A stretch of 64,000 nucleotides of DNA, taken from positions 19,567,425 to 19,631,424 of the forward strand of contig JANAVB010003400.1 in assembly GCA_029216955.1 (NCBI GenBank). The letters are read 5' to 3'. This document shows positions 45,110-56,875 of this stretch, piece by piece. This stretch comes from Iris pallida. Lineage: Eukaryota; Streptophyta; Magnoliopsida; Asparagales; Iridaceae. The notes beneath the pieces are model-generated. The model did not search any database and was not told the origin of the DNA. It saw only the letters and a program-made list of their open reading frames with translations. Both the position numbers and the translations under genes were made by a program. Numbering within the stretch: position 1 is the first letter of the stretch; each line of letters starts with the position of its first letter.

Positions 45110-46470
45110 CCATGCGGCCCAAAAGTGGGAGAACATACTTGCGGCCAAAGAGAGTGGGAGAGCCACCCATGCGGCCAGCCAAAGCTTATGCGGCCAGAAA
45201 ATAACTGAAGGGGGCCATGCGGCCAGCAAGAAATATTCATGCAACCAGAAAAGACAAGGAGAGAGGAACCCGCAATAAATGCAAGCTTCCACTCAAGCAA
45301 AAGAAAAGGACACGAAGCCACTCAAGTACTGGGCCATGTGGCCAAAAATTACATGGATACAAACCTCGTGGGACCCTATTATAATTAATGCTTCGTACTA
45401 AAAGGCCAGCACACCATGGTGTATGTGGCAATATATGGCACGTGGCCACTCAATAATGCATGCGGCCAATGCAATTATTCATGCGGCTAAATATTCATGC
45501 GGCTAACTTATGATATTTAAGGCCATGCGGCCATAAGAATATTTAAAAAGGCCATGCGGCCATAGTTAAATTGCATGCGGCTAGCATGCAAACTGAAGCT
45601 GGAAAGTATATGTAGGCAAGTATTTATTATATTCATGCAAGAATTAAATGCTAGCAAGCAAGTATTAAATGCTAACAAGCATTAATAATTTACATGCAAG
45701 TATTAATGCCAGCAAGCATTAATTATATACATGTGAGCATTAAATGCTAGCAAGCATTAGTTATTTACATGCAAGTATTAATACTAGCAAGCTGATGCTT
45801 GCGGCCAAGCAATGGTCAAACTAATTAATTAAGTACAAGGCATGCAAGCAAAGCATGCGTTAAATGCAGGCTACTACTGCCACGTAACAATGCTAATAAG
45901 CATTCAAGCAAGCAGTGGCTTATGCGGCCAGTAAGTTTCACGTGCATATGCGGCCAGCAGAAATTGGCCATGCGGCCAAGATTAGATTCCATGCAAATAT
46001 GCGGCTAAGATTAATTCATAAGCATGCAAGCTTTTATATAAAATGCAAACTAAGCTAAGCACGCATGCAATTATAATAGGCCATGCGGCTAACATACGGA
46101 TACATATGCGGCCAGCAAGTGACCATGCGGCCAATATATTAATTAATACCCATGCAAGCTACTGCTTGCCTAAAGCATGCAAGCTTGCTTGCATAAAAGA
46201 AAGCAAAAATGCAATTAATGCTAAGGCCAATTAAATGCTAATGGCAATTATTTAATGTAAGCAAATATTTAATGTATGTATGCAAGCATTTAATGCTTGC
46301 AAGGCTATGCGGCCAAGAATAGCCTATGCGGCCCAGGCAAGTTGCATGCAATGTATGCAAGCTTGCAAGCAACTTAATTAATGTAAGCAACTCAAATGGC
46401 CCTGGCCGCATAAGCAACAAAGGCCATGCGGTCAGAGCTAGGAAATGCTCATGCGGCTTAGAGTGCAATT
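45110..46470 (-). repeat. CATGCGGCC-motif array in B LTR1
   Basis: Dozens of plus-strand ATGCGGCCA/ATGCGGCTA words (TGGCCGCAT in element sense) are mixed with CATGCAAGC and AAGCATTAATGC words across about 1.3 kb. No long ORF is conserved. The matching array in LTR2 is 61545-62875. Confidence 0.92.
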
Positions 46471-46777
46471 AAAGGCTCCCACAGAGAACATGTCCATGGA
46501 AAATACCATGGCCTCCATACTCCTCCAAATAACAATAGGAACCCAAATCCAGACTCCCGTAGGTCAAATTTGAGTAAAATAGAATTCTCTACAACATGGA
46601 ACCATCAGCTAGCAAAAATATGCAAGTTAAATAGATCAAAATTTATGGAAACCGAAAATACCACAAAATTAGATCTACAATAATTTAACCAGGGAAATGA
46701 AAAATGCTAAGTACTAAAGTGGGTTAGAAACACATGAGAAAGACAATAGAACAATAAAATTGGAGTTCTTCCATGAA

Positions 46778-46792
46778 GCAAGTTGTACTTGC
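46778..46792 (-). other. Conserved small hairpin in B LTR1
   Basis: GCAAGT-TGT-ACTTGC: a 6-bp stem and 3-base loop. The same stem with other loops occurs in LTR2 and in both LTRs of element A at the matching place. Confidence 0.6.
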
Positions 46793-46900
46793 CTAAGCTG
46801 TCCACTCTCTCAGGTTGGTGGAGAAGTAATGGTGGGGAAGAAAAAAGTTAATGTGGAGAGAGAAATGTGTGGTGGGATATTTAATAAAGGTGGTGGTAGG

Positions 46901-46905
46901 TGGGA
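46901..46905 (+). other. Target site duplication of element A, left
   Basis: TGGGA immediately before the 5' LTR. The same five bases follow the 3' LTR at 58387-58391, and they occur once in the empty site of B LTR2 near 63309. Confidence 0.93.
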
Positions 46906-47234
46906 TGTCACTTCCCGTTCCCAGAATACGTATTCTAAATACATGTACTGCTGGAATTTATTCATTTAATATTTATCATGTATTGTTCTGTATTTAATTT
47001 TCTTTTATTTCCTGCAATTTTATTTCTGCACTTTATTTCCTGTATTTATTTTCTGCTTTTACCTCTTTGCTTTGCTTGCGGGTTGGCCTTGGATGAACCC
47101 ATTGGACCCGGCCCAATACCCCCACCTACCACCATCCCTTCATTTAAAGTCCAAAACCATTTCTCTCTCTTCATTACTTCTTTCCATTTCACTTCTTCTT
47201 CCTCATAACTCTCCCACCAACCTAGAAGAGATAG

Positions 47235-47250
47235 GCAAGTGCCAACTTGC
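47235..47250 (+). other. Conserved small hairpin in the A 5' LTR
   Basis: GCAAGT-GCCA-ACTTGC, just downstream of the putative promoter. The stem is identical to that in B, but the loop differs. Confidence 0.6.
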
Positions 47251-47594
47251 TTCTTGATGGATCCCCATTTTTATCGTTCCATCATCTTCCTCATTTGATT
47301 CTAAGTCTCTTTAGTACTTAGCATTTTCAATTTCCATGGCTTATTTGTTGTAGATCTAAGTTTGATACATTTTCGGATTTCTTAGGTTTTGATCTAGTAA
47401 ACTTTGTTATCTTCAAGTTTTGATGGTTCCATGTTGTAGAGAATTTCGTCCTACCCAATTTTGACCTATGGAAGTCCATATTTGGGCTTGGGATGAAGGA
47501 TTTATGGAGCTTGGAAGCAATGGCCTCCATGGTTCCCATGGTTCTGTTCTCAGAAAATTTGGAAAAGAAGAACAGTCACAGCCGCATCAATCTT

Positions 47595-48535
47595 CATTCC
47601 TCAGCGCATGGAATCTTTATTCCCGCAGCGCATCAAATCATCACTTCTCACAGCCAAGGCGCATGAGTTATTTATTTCCCAATCACTTCTCACAGCCAAG
47701 GCGCATGAGTTATTTATTTCCCAATCACTTCTCACAGCCGAGGCGCATGAGTTATTTATTTTCCAATCACTTCCCACAGCCAAGGCGCATGAGTTTATTT
47801 ATTTCTCAATCCTTTCCCTCAGGCGCATGAGTTTATTTATTTCCCACAGCTTCCCTAAGTTTATTTATTTCTCACAGCCACCTTCCTCAGGCGCATGGAT
47901 TATTTATTTCCTAATCTTATTCCACAGCGCATGATATTTATTTCTCACAGCCGCATTCCTCAGGCGCATGAGATTATTTATTTCCTAATCTCATTCCTCA
48001 GGCGCATGGATTATTTATTTCCCAATCTTATTTCACAGCGCATGATATTTATTTTCCAATCTCATTCCTCAGGCGCATGGATTATTTATTTCTCAATCTT
48101 ATTCCACAGCGCATGATATTTATTTCTCACAGCCGCATTCCCACAGCGCATGAGTTTAATTATTTCTCAATCCTTTTCCTCAGGCGCATGATATTATTTA
48201 TTTCCCAACCTTTCCCACAGCGCATGAGTTTATTTATTTCCCACAGCTTCCCTGAGTTTATTTATTTCTCACATCCACCTTCCTCAGGCGCATGAATTTA
48301 TTTATTCCCCAATCACTTCCCACAGCGCATGAATTTATTTATTTCCCAATCATTTCTCTCAGACGCATGATATTATTTATTTCCCAACCTTTCCCACATC
48401 AGCGCATGAGATTTATTTTCCACAGCATTCCTCAGGCGCATGAGTTTATTTATTTCCCAATCATTTTTCACAGCGCATGAGATTATTTATTTCCCAATCA
48501 TTATTTATTTCTCCATTTTATTTCCCGAATTGGCA
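47595..48535 (+). repeat. GCGCATG-motif tandem array in the A 5' LTR
   Basis: About twenty GCGCATG cores at roughly 35-45 bp spacing, separated by TTATTTATTTCCCAATC and CACAGC/CCTCAGG segments. Higher-order blocks are visible; the four units at 47640-47800 are nearly identical. Confidence 0.93.
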
Positions 48536-50046
48536 TTAATTAATATTGATTGTTATCTTGATTAATTATTGATCATGCGTTCCTAGATGGAACTAAGAGA
48601 CTGGCTAGTCGTCTTATTGAAATGAATGAATGAGACACGTTCATATTAAGTATGAACTACTATAATCGATTGGCCGATCCCGAATATTGACATACAGACA
48701 CACATGCAGGCTTCAATTTATTTATTTATTTATTTTACTACAAAAGAAGCATGTGTACTTTATGGTCAAGGCATGATTATTCCGTGGTTAGTTTGGATTG
48801 TTGCATTACGCTATGTAAGACCTACAACCTAACCGCACGGGCATCGTTGTAGAGTTGTACATATCGTACCCCGTACTAAAGTACTCATTCCGAATGACCA
48901 TGATCCACGGCATGGGATTTCACTCAACGTAGAGACTATTAAGTTAAATAAAATAATGATTGCATGGAGAGAATGGATTTCCGAGTTCTTACATGGCAGC
49001 CCTCTTTGGGACTATTAGTGCCCAACAGGCCGGCTGGTTCCCACAGATACTGCAAATCTACCACACGGACAGGGAGCGGTATCTGCTTATATTATTGTAT
49101 ATTGTATATTGATGACGGGCGTCCCGCTGGGACTCGTCTAATTCATGATTGGCGCAATTGATTGATTGGATAGACTAGCCTTGCTTGTCCATAGTAAGAA
49201 CTGAGAAATCCTTATTGCATAATTCCAGGATAACTTGGGACTCACAGTAGTAAGCCGTAGGAGTTGGATGGCCGTTTAAGTTGATTTGTTTGTGTACTGT
49301 ACCTACTCTGTTAACTAACTGAGATGATCAGAGCATCATGACATGACGGGCCAACTTCTGTCCTTGTTTGGTTGGGAGGTTGGTTCGAAGTGTCGTGATG
49401 TTACGTGAATCCCAGTAGCGATCAGAGATCTATTATTATATTCTCTTATTTACTGGTTTAATGCCTCATATCGTGCTTCCTTGCGGTACTTGCTATTAGA
49501 GGTCTAACCTCTCTGATTTTGCATGGCCAGATTTAGAGCCGGTTCCCGAGGACTCAACTTACTTCTACCTCCAAGATGGTCAATACTAGAGGGATGATCG
49601 CAGGAGGACTCGAGTGGGTTTCTTACTTCCCCGCTCGTTTTGTTATTTACCTTATACTTTGCCGTTTGGCACCGACATGTTAGTCGGATCGTCTTGTACT
49701 TACTTTTACATAATTGTAACTAAAGTCAGACTGCAGCTGATAACAATTGTGTATATTTTTGCTACATCAGATCTGGCTATGTTTTGTAAAGCCAGATATC
49801 AAGAACATTTTGACAGAGCGTTTGGGACGCCTTACTGCTTTATCTTACATGTTCTCTATTACTGTTTCTTGTTCGAATGATTGAGACAATAGATGTGAAG
49901 TGACCATAGTGAGACCTTTATGTAGTATGCACCCCCCTCGTCTGGTTAGACAGCATTGATCGTATTATACGGTATTCATCTACCCGTAATACGTAGCTGG
50001 CTGAGTCATTCCCCCCTCTCCAGTATTCTGGTTCTGGGGCGTGACA

Positions 50047-50072
50047 AGGTTTTAGTGGTGGCCCATGCAGGT
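50047..50072 (+). other. Presumed primer binding region of element A, non-canonical
   Basis: The LTR is followed by AGGTTTTAGTGGTGGCCCAT. Element B has TGGTTTAAGTGGTGGCCCAT at the same place. Neither resembles the initiator-Met site TGGTATCAGAGC usual in plant gypsy elements. B starts with TGG, as a tRNA 3' CCA complement would. Confidence 0.4.
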
Positions 50073-50108
50073 CTGATTTCAGACATGTGGGGTGTTTTAA
50101 TTTATAGG

Positions 50109-53100
50109 ATGTCTCAATCACACATGTTTTCCCTTGATCTCCTGATTCGTATTCTCGATTCTAGCTTGACATTCCGGTATCATTTGACTTCATTGATCTT
50201 CCCTGTCCGACCGTTTGATTATTCTCTTGTCCCTTTTCTTAGGGGCACCTCGTCCGTATCTGTCAGGATTGGGCAACAACAACAAGGGCAACATGGGCAA
50301 CCTGACCAGGTTGGTCAGCAACAAGAGCCAGTACAACCTCAAGAGGCTATTCAAGAAGAGGTGATAGTGGAACCAGCAGTTGGACCGCAGTATCCGGAGG
50401 TTCCAACACCACCAATAGTTCCACCTACCCCAGTGGAAGTGGACACACCAGCCCTTCTGGAGATCATGAGAGGGATGATGGCTACTCAGCAACATCAGAT
50501 GTTGGCCCAGCAGCGCATGCACACTCAGTTGCAAGAGCAGAATGTGTTGCTCAACCAAGGATTGCAGACGGCTTTGGAAAGAGGAGTGAGAACAGATTCA
50601 GGAGCATCAGCCAGGTTTTGCAAGTACAACCCCCGCCGTTTCGAGGGCACGGAAGATGCCATTTCAGCAGATGCATGGCTTAAGGACATTGAGGCTATTT
50701 TGACAGCCGCTAAGGTGCCAGCAGAAGAACGTGTGGATCTAGTGAAGTTGTTACTTCAAGATCTCGTACGTGATTGGTGGGAATCAGAGGAGGTAGGCAT
50801 CAGACGTCCTGTGGCTTGGGACGATTTTACAGCAAGATTCAAGACAAAGTACTATGGAGTTGTGGCGCAGTTTGAGCTACAACAGAAGTTTATCAACCTC
50901 AGACAGGCTGGCAAGACTGTAGATGCTTATGCAGCAGAGTTCTGCAGATTGAGTAGGTTCGCCCCAGAGATGGTAGCAACAGAGAGCCAGAGGGCTATGA
51001 GGTTCCAGCAAGGGTTTCATCTTGAGCTCTTGCAATTGATAGAGGGGCACAATTACCAGACTTTTGATGAAGTATTGACGGCAACTCGAAGGCATGAGAT
51101 AACCATTCAGAGGCTTGCGGCAAGGGCTGGAGGTCAGAAGAGATCCCACAGTCAGATTGAAGGAGGAGGGGGAGCAGCTCCCCGAACAACAGCACCATCC
51201 CCTGGCATTCGTATCCACGATGTGGCGATACGGGGGCCAGCACCACCACCCAGGCAGCAGCAGCAACAGAGGAAGAACCAGCAACCCCCAGCGGGCTGCA
51301 CTTATTGTGGGAAGATAGGGCACACTAGAGATGTGTGTCGGACATTGAACGGGCAGTGTTTGATATGTGGAAACCCAGATCATCGGGTTACCACATGTCC
51401 CATGAGTTCGAGGTCAGGAGGACCAGTGCAACAGTTTCCTGCTCTGCCAGCACCAGGGGCAGGGCAGTATCGAGGACCCGCAGTGGCAGTGAGGCCGTTG
51501 GCACAGCGCCCGTTCATGACGCAGGCTCAAATGTTTCGGCAGCAGGGACCGCCGATGCAGCAACATCAGCATAGACCACCCCAGCATCACCAAGGCAGGG
51601 GCCAGCGGCAGCACCAGGCTAGGCCGCAGCATGGGAACCAGCAAGGAGGCCGAGGGCAGGCATTCACTCTGTCCTTGGAAGAGGCATTGGCATCAGGAGA
51701 TGTTGTGGCAGGTAACATTCTCGTCGCCTCATATCCCGCAGTAGCATTGTTTGATTCGGGAGCATCACACTCATTTATATCTGCACAATTTGTAACACGG
51801 CTAGGAATGGAGTTTGAGGCATTGCCAGGGAGGTTGAATATACTCACTGGTAATGGACTCGTAGGAGTTAGTAGAGTTATTCTAGCGTGTAGTGTTGTGG
51901 TTTACGGGCATTCCTTACCCGCCCGGTTGATAGAATTTCCTGTTGGAAATTTCGACGTTATCTTAGGCATGGACTGGCTGAAAGACAGTCATGCGACAAT
52001 AGATTGTCGTAGAGGGAGTGTATCTTTTGATATTCCAGGCATGAAGCGGTTCACCTTAGTCAGATCAGTAGCAACTCAACAAGAGCAGGGAGTAGTGACG
52101 GCAATAGAAGAAGTTCAAGTTCCGAAGGTAGTTGAAGAATTTTTGGACGTATTTTCCGAAGAACTTCCAGGTCTACCACCAGTTAGAGATATTGAGTTCA
52201 GTATAGAATTGGCACCTGGAACTAAACCGATATCAGATCGGGTTTACAGAATGGCGGATTCAGAGCAGGCCAAGGTATATCAGCACATAGAGGAACTGAA
52301 GGAGAAGAAGTTCATCCAAGCTAGCGTGTCACCATGGGCAGCACCAGTGGTACTTGTGGGGAAGAAGGATGGGTCATCCAGATTGTGCATTGATTACAGG
52401 AAGCTTAACGCAGCAACAGTGAAGAACAAGTACCCACTACCCAGGATCGACGACTTATTTGATCAGTTGAGCAGGGCCAGAGTTTTCTCCAAGATAGATC
52501 TTCGCTCAGGGTATCATCAAGTGAGGGTTCGGAAGGAGGACATTCCCAAGACAGCATTCAGGTCGAAGTATGGGCATTATGAATTCTTAGTAATGCCGTT
52601 TGGTTTGACCAATGCTCCAGCAATATTCATGGATTTGATGAACCGCATCTTTATGCCGTATTTAGATCAGTTTGTCGTTGTATTTCTTGACGACATTCTC
52701 ATATACTCTGCTAGTGAAGAGGAGCATAAAGACCACCTCAGGAAAGTGTTACAGGTTCTGAGAGAGAACCAGTTATATGCCAAGCTCAGCAAGTGTGAGT
52801 TCTGGACGAATCACATTTCATTTTTGGGTCATATCATATCAGGAGCTGGAGTAGCAGTGGATCCCAAGAAGGTAGAAGCAGTAGAAAGTTGGCCAGTACC
52901 CAAGACCGTAGCAGATGTGCGGAGTTTCTTGGGATTGGCAGGATATTACAGAAGGTTTGTATCAGACTTTGCAAGGCTTTCAGCACCCATGACTCGCTTG
53001 ACACGGAAGGACGTGCCATTCGTCTGGTCGGCAGAATGCCAGACATCATTTGAGAATCTGAAGCAGAAGTTGATATCAGCGCCTATTCTTACATTGCCAG

Positions 53101-55073
53101 TTGGACCCGGAGGTTTTACTGTTTATTGTGATGCGTCAGGTAAAGGACTTGGATGTGTCCTCATGCAACATGGGAAGGTGATAGCATATGCATCTAGGCA
53201 GCTTCGAGACCACGAGAAGAATTACCCAACTCATGATTTGGAGTTGGCGGCAGTAGTATTCGCTTTGAAGCTATGGAGGCATTACTTATATGGTGACCGA
53301 GTGGAGATGTACACGGACCACAAAAGTCTGAAGTACATTTTTACTCAGAAGGAACTGAACATGAGGCAGAGAAGATGGTTGGAGTTGATCAAGGATTACG
53401 ACGTGGAGCTTCAGTATCATCCAGGCAAGGCTAATGTGGTAGCAGACGCTCTTAGCAGGAGAGACGGCGCATTTATGTTAACAACACAGAGGCATATTTT
53501 AGAAGACCTTCAGGAGATGGGCATCGAGGTTATACTTCCTAGTGACGTAGGAGTTCTGGCTAGTCTACAAGTTCAATCCGACTTGGTAGACAGGATCAAG
53601 GCAGCTCAGGCACAGGACCCAAGGATTCAGAAGCTTAGGGTAGAATGTGAGTCAGGACTCAGAAAGGAGATGCAAATCCATGAAGATGGTGCACTTAGGT
53701 TTGGGTCACGTCTATGTGTGCCTAGTGGAGATATCAGACAGGAGGTTATGGCAGAAGCTCACAGCTCTCAGTATTCTATTCACCCTGGAGGGACCAAGAT
53801 GTACCAAGATATCAAGCAGCACTTCTGGTGGAACGGGATGAAGAGGGAGATAGCTAGGTTCGTTTTCCGGTGCTTGATATGTCAGCAAGTGAAGGCAGAA
53901 CAGCAGAGGCCAACTGGGTTATTGCAACCGCTTCCTATCCCGGAATGGAAGTGGGAGCACATTACAATGGACTTTGTGACCGGTTTACCGAGATCCCCAA
54001 GTGGTAAGGATGCTATTTGGGTAATCGTAGATCGGCTTACGAAGGTGGCACATTTTCTTCCTTTTAGAGTAGGTCAATCTACGGAGAAGTTGGCAGAATT
54101 ATATATGCAGCAGATAGTCAGACAGCATGGGGTCCCAGTCAGTATTGTGTCAGACCGAGATACCCGTTTCACATCACATTTCTGGAAGAGCTTACATCAT
54201 AGTCTGGGCACCAAGTTAAGATTTAGTATGGCTTACCATCCACAGACGGACGGACAATCAGAAAGGACAATTCAGACTTTGGAAGATATGTTGCGAGCTT
54301 GCACCCTAGATTTTGGGGGATCTTGGGAGAGCCACCTGCACTTAGTTGAGTTTTCATATAACAACAGTTATCAAGCCAGTATCCAGATGGCGCCATTTGA
54401 AGCACTATATGGTAAGAAGTGTAGGTCGCCACTAGCGTGGGACGATATTGGGGAGAGAAAGATGCTCGGCCCAGAATTGATTGTTCAGACGGTTGAAGTG
54501 GTTAAAGGAATTAGAGAGCGACTTCGAGTTGCGCAGGATCGGCATCGTCATTGGGCAGACCAGCATCGTAGGCCGTTAGAGTTTTCTGTTGGGGACCATG
54601 TATTCTTGCGGATCTCACCTACCCGTGGGGTCATTAGATTTGGCATTCGCGGGAAGTTGAGTCCTCGATACGTGGGCCCGTTTGTTATTCTTGATCGGGT
54701 AGGCGATGTTGCTTATCGTTTATCCCTTCCACCTTCGTTACGAGAGGTGCATGACGTATTTCATGTATCTCAATTGCGAAGGTATGTATCGGACCCTAGC
54801 CATGTCCTTGATCATTCTGAGCTGGTTGTTGGTACCAACCTGTCTTACGAGGAACAGCCTGTGTCTATTTTGGACCGAAGAGAGAAGGTACTCAAGAACC
54901 GAACAATTAACCTTGTCCGGGTTGCTTGGGGTCATCACTCTTTGGGGGAGTCAACGTGGGAACGTGAGGATGATATCCGATCACGGTATCCGCACCTGTT
55001 TGACTCACAAGGTATATCTCTTTCTGTATACCTTGATTGTCTTAACCCCTCATGCTTGTCACGTTGTAAGTAG
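50109..55073 (+). CDS. Chromovirus gag-pol polyprotein
   Basis: A single open frame. Start chosen at the Met at 50109; the frame is open upstream into the LTR (49956), so the true start is uncertain. Order of parts: Gln/Pro-rich N-terminus; gag capsid-like domain (about 50610-51110); two CCHC knuckles ([14 protein letters not shown] and [14 protein letters not shown], 51300-51400); protease with DSGASHSF (51753); RT with [10 protein letters not shown] and FLDDILIY (52683); RNase H with [11 protein letters not shown] and TDHKSLKYI (53120-53460); integrase with an H-H-C-C finger (53757-53885) and D, D, E at MDFVTG, SDRDTRF and GQSERT; then a chromodomain-like end ([11 protein letters not shown]...STWEREDDI, 54850-55010). 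No stop or frameshift and every catalytic motif present, so the protein may be active. Gag and Pol would be separated by the element protease. Confidence 0.95.
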   Translation: MSQSHMFSLDLLIRILDSSLTFRYHLTSLIFPVRPFDYSLVPFLRGTSSVSVRIGQQQQGQHGQPDQVGQQQEPVQPQEAIQEEVIVEPAVGPQYPEVPTPPIVPPTPVEVDTPALLEIMRGMMATQQHQMLAQQRMHTQLQEQNVLLNQGLQTALERGVRTDSGASARFCKYNPRRFEGTEDAISADAWLKDIEAILTAAKVPAEERVDLVKLLLQDLVRDWWESEEVGIRRPVAWDDFTARFKTKYYGVVAQFELQQKFINLRQAGKTVDAYAAEFCRLSRFAPEMVATESQRAMRFQQGFHLELLQLIEGHNYQTFDEVLTATRRHEITIQRLAARAGGQKRSHSQIEGGGGAAPRTTAPSPGIRIHDVAIRGPAPPPRQQQQQRKNQQPPAGCTYCGKIGHTRDVCRTLNGQCLICGNPDHRVTTCPMSSRSGGPVQQFPALPAPGAGQYRGPAVAVRPLAQRPFMTQAQMFRQQGPPMQQHQHRPPQHHQGRGQRQHQARPQHGNQQGGRGQAFTLSLEEALASGDVVAGNILVASYPAVALFDSGASHSFISAQFVTRLGMEFEALPGRLNILTGNGLVGVSRVILACSVVVYGHSLPARLIEFPVGNFDVILGMDWLKDSHATIDCRRGSVSFDIPGMKRFTLVRSVATQQEQGVVTAIEEVQVPKVVEEFLDVFSEELPGLPPVRDIEFSIELAPGTKPISDRVYRMADSEQAKVYQHIEELKEKKFIQASVSPWAAPVVLVGKKDGSSRLCIDYRKLNAATVKNKYPLPRIDDLFDQLSRARVFSKIDLRSGYHQVRVRKEDIPKTAFRSKYGHYEFLVMPFGLTNAPAIFMDLMNRIFMPYLDQFVVVFLDDILIYSASEEEHKDHLRKVLQVLRENQLYAKLSKCEFWTNHISFLGHIISGAGVAVDPKKVEAVESWPVPKTVADVRSFLGLAGYYRRFVSDFARLSAPMTRLTRKDVPFVWSAECQTSFENLKQKLISAPILTLPVGPGGFTVYCDASGKGLGCVLMQHGKVIAYASRQLRDHEKNYPTHDLELAAVVFALKLWRHYLYGDRVEMYTDHKSLKYIFTQKELNMRQRRWLELIKDYDVELQYHPGKANVVADALSRRDGAFMLTTQRHILEDLQEMGIEVILPSDVGVLASLQVQSDLVDRIKAAQAQDPRIQKLRVECESGLRKEMQIHEDGALRFGSRLCVPSGDIRQEVMAEAHSSQYSIHPGGTKMYQDIKQHFWWNGMKREIARFVFRCLICQQVKAEQQRPTGLLQPLPIPEWKWEHITMDFVTGLPRSPSGKDAIWVIVDRLTKVAHFLPFRVGQSTEKLAELYMQQIVRQHGVPVSIVSDRDTRFTSHFWKSLHHSLGTKLRFSMAYHPQTDGQSERTIQTLEDMLRACTLDFGGSWESHLHLVEFSYNNSYQASIQMAPFEALYGKKCRSPLAWDDIGERKMLGPELIVQTVEVVKGIRERLRVAQDRHRHWADQHRRPLEFSVGDHVFLRISPTRGVIRFGIRGKLSPRYVGPFVILDRVGDVAYRLSLPPSLREVHDVFHVSQLRRYVSDPSHVLDHSELVVGTNLSYEEQPVSILDRREKVLKNRTINLVRVAWGHHSLGESTWEREDDIRSRYPHLFDSQGISLSVYLDCLNPSCLSRCK

Positions 55074-55226
55074 AATTGCTTGGTGTCGTAGAATGTTCAG
55101 CATGGATATGTTTCTTACTGTTAACATTGTAGAATGATTGCTTACTCAATTGATTATACTTAGATTAGTTTAGCTTCGATATTTCTATCATGCTTGGATC
55201 TTAAATTCCGAGGACGGAATTTTTCT

Positions 55227-55240
55227 AAGGAGGGTAGAGA
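55227..55240 (+). other. Polypurine tract of element A
   Basis: AAGGAGGGTAGAGA directly abuts the 3' LTR start TGTCACTTCC. The AATTCCGAGGACGGAATT stretch just before it is palindromic and is shared with element B. Confidence 0.85.
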
Positions 55241-55569
55241 TGTCACTTCCCGTTCCCAGAATACGTATTCTAAATACATGTACTGCTGGAATTTATTCAT
55301 TTAATATTTATCATGTATTGTTCTGTATTTAATTTTCTTTTATTTCCTGCAATTTTATTTCTGCACTTTATTTCCTGCATTTATTTTCTGCTTTTACCTC
55401 TTTGCTTTGCTTGCGGGTTGGCCTTGGATGAACCCATTGGACCCGGCCCAATACCCCCACCTACCACCACCCCTTCATTTAAAGCCCAAAACCATTTCTC
55501 TCTCTTCATTACTTCTTTCCATTTCACTTCTTCTTCCTCATAACTCTCCCACCAACCTAGAAGAGATAG

Positions 55570-55585
55570 GCAAGTGCCAACTTGC
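55570..55585 (+). other. Conserved small hairpin in the A 3' LTR
   Basis: GCAAGT-GCCA-ACTTGC, the same as at 47235. Confidence 0.6.
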
Positions 55586-55929
55586 TTCTTGATGGATCCC
55601 CATTTTTATCGTTCCATCATCTTCCTCATTTGATTCTAAGTCTCTTTAGTACTTAGCATTTTCAATTTCCATGGCTTATTTGTTGTAGATCTAAGTTTGA
55701 TACATTTTCGGATTTCTTAGGTTTTGATCTAGTAAACTTAATTTGTTATCTTCAAGTTTCGATGGTTCCATGTTGTAGAGAATTTCGTCCTACCCAATTT
55801 TGACCTATGGAAGTCCATATTTGGGCTTGGGATGAAGGATTTATGGAGCTTGGAAGCAATGGCCTCCATGGTTCCCATGGTTCTGTTCTCAGAAAATTTG
55901 GAAAAGAAGAACAGTCACAGCCGCATCAA

Positions 55930-56875
55930 TCTTCATTCCTCAGCGCATGGAATCTTTATTCCCGCAGCGCATCAAATCATCACTTCTCACAGCCAAGGCG
56001 CATGAGTTATTTATTTCCCAATCACTTCTCACAGCCAAGGCGCATGAGTTATTTATTTCCCAATCACTTCTCACAGCCGAGGCGCATGAGTTATTTATTT
56101 CCCAATCACTTCCCACAGCCAAGGCGCATGAGTTTATTTATTTCTCAATCCTTTCCCTCAGGCGCATGAGTTTATTTATTTCCCACAGCTTCCCTAAGTT
56201 TATTTATTTCTCACAGCCACCTTCCTCAGGCGCATGGATTATTTATTTCCTAATCTTATTCCACAGCGCATGATATTTATTTCTCACAGCTGCATTCCTC
56301 AGGCGCATGAGATTATTTGTTTCCTAATCTCATTCCTCAGGCGCATGGATTATTTATTTCCCAATCTTATTTCACAGCGCATGATATTTATTTCCCAATC
56401 TCATTCCTCAGGCGCATGGATTATTTATTTCTCAATCTTATTCCACAGCGCATGATATTTATTTCTCACAGCCGCATTCCCACAGCGCATGAGTTTAATT
56501 ATTTCTCAATCCTTTCCCTCAGGCGCATGATATTATTTATTTCCCAACCTTTCCCACAGCGCATGAGTTTATTTATTTCCCACAGCTTCCCTGAGTTTAT
56601 TTATTTCTCACAGCCACCTTCCTCAGGCGCATGAATTTATTTATTCCCCAATCACTTCCCACAGCGCATGAATTTATTTATTTTCCAATCATTTCTCTCA
56701 GACGCATGATATTATTTATTTCCCAACCTTTCCCACATCAGCGCATGAGATTTTTTTCCCACAGCATTCCTCAGGCGCATGAGTTTATTTATTTCCCAAT
56801 CATTTTTCACAGCGCATGAGATTATTTATTTCCCAATCATTATTTATTTCTCCATTTTATTTCCCGAATTGGCAT
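55930..56875 (+). repeat. GCGCATG-motif tandem array in the A 3' LTR
   Basis: Unit for unit collinear with 47595-48535, with scattered C/T changes and no gain or loss of units seen. Confidence 0.93.

Larger units (their letters stand above)
46906..50046 (+). repeat. 5' LTR of element A
   Basis: 3,141 bp, TGTCACTTCCCG...GGGGCGTGACA. A promoter-like segment lies near 47120-47180 (CCCTTCATTTAAAG, then a CT-rich tract). Next come a conserved hairpin (47235-47250), the GCGCATG array (47595-48535) and a unique tail. Its body matches copy A' more closely than it matches its own 3' LTR. Confidence 0.94.

Noticed and set aside
47468..48480. Chains of overlapping small ORFs (MSLFISHSF-like repeats) as genes
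   Set aside because: They are translations of the tandem array, repeat in every LTR copy and are open in several frames.
49956..50108. The first 51 codons of the long gag-pol frame as part of the protein
   Set aside because: They begin inside the 5' LTR and cross the LTR boundary and the primer binding region, which must stay outside the coding start.
50190..51847. Minus-strand ORFs of 122-168 codons within gag-pol
   Set aside because: They are antisense shadows of the Gln-rich gag frame.
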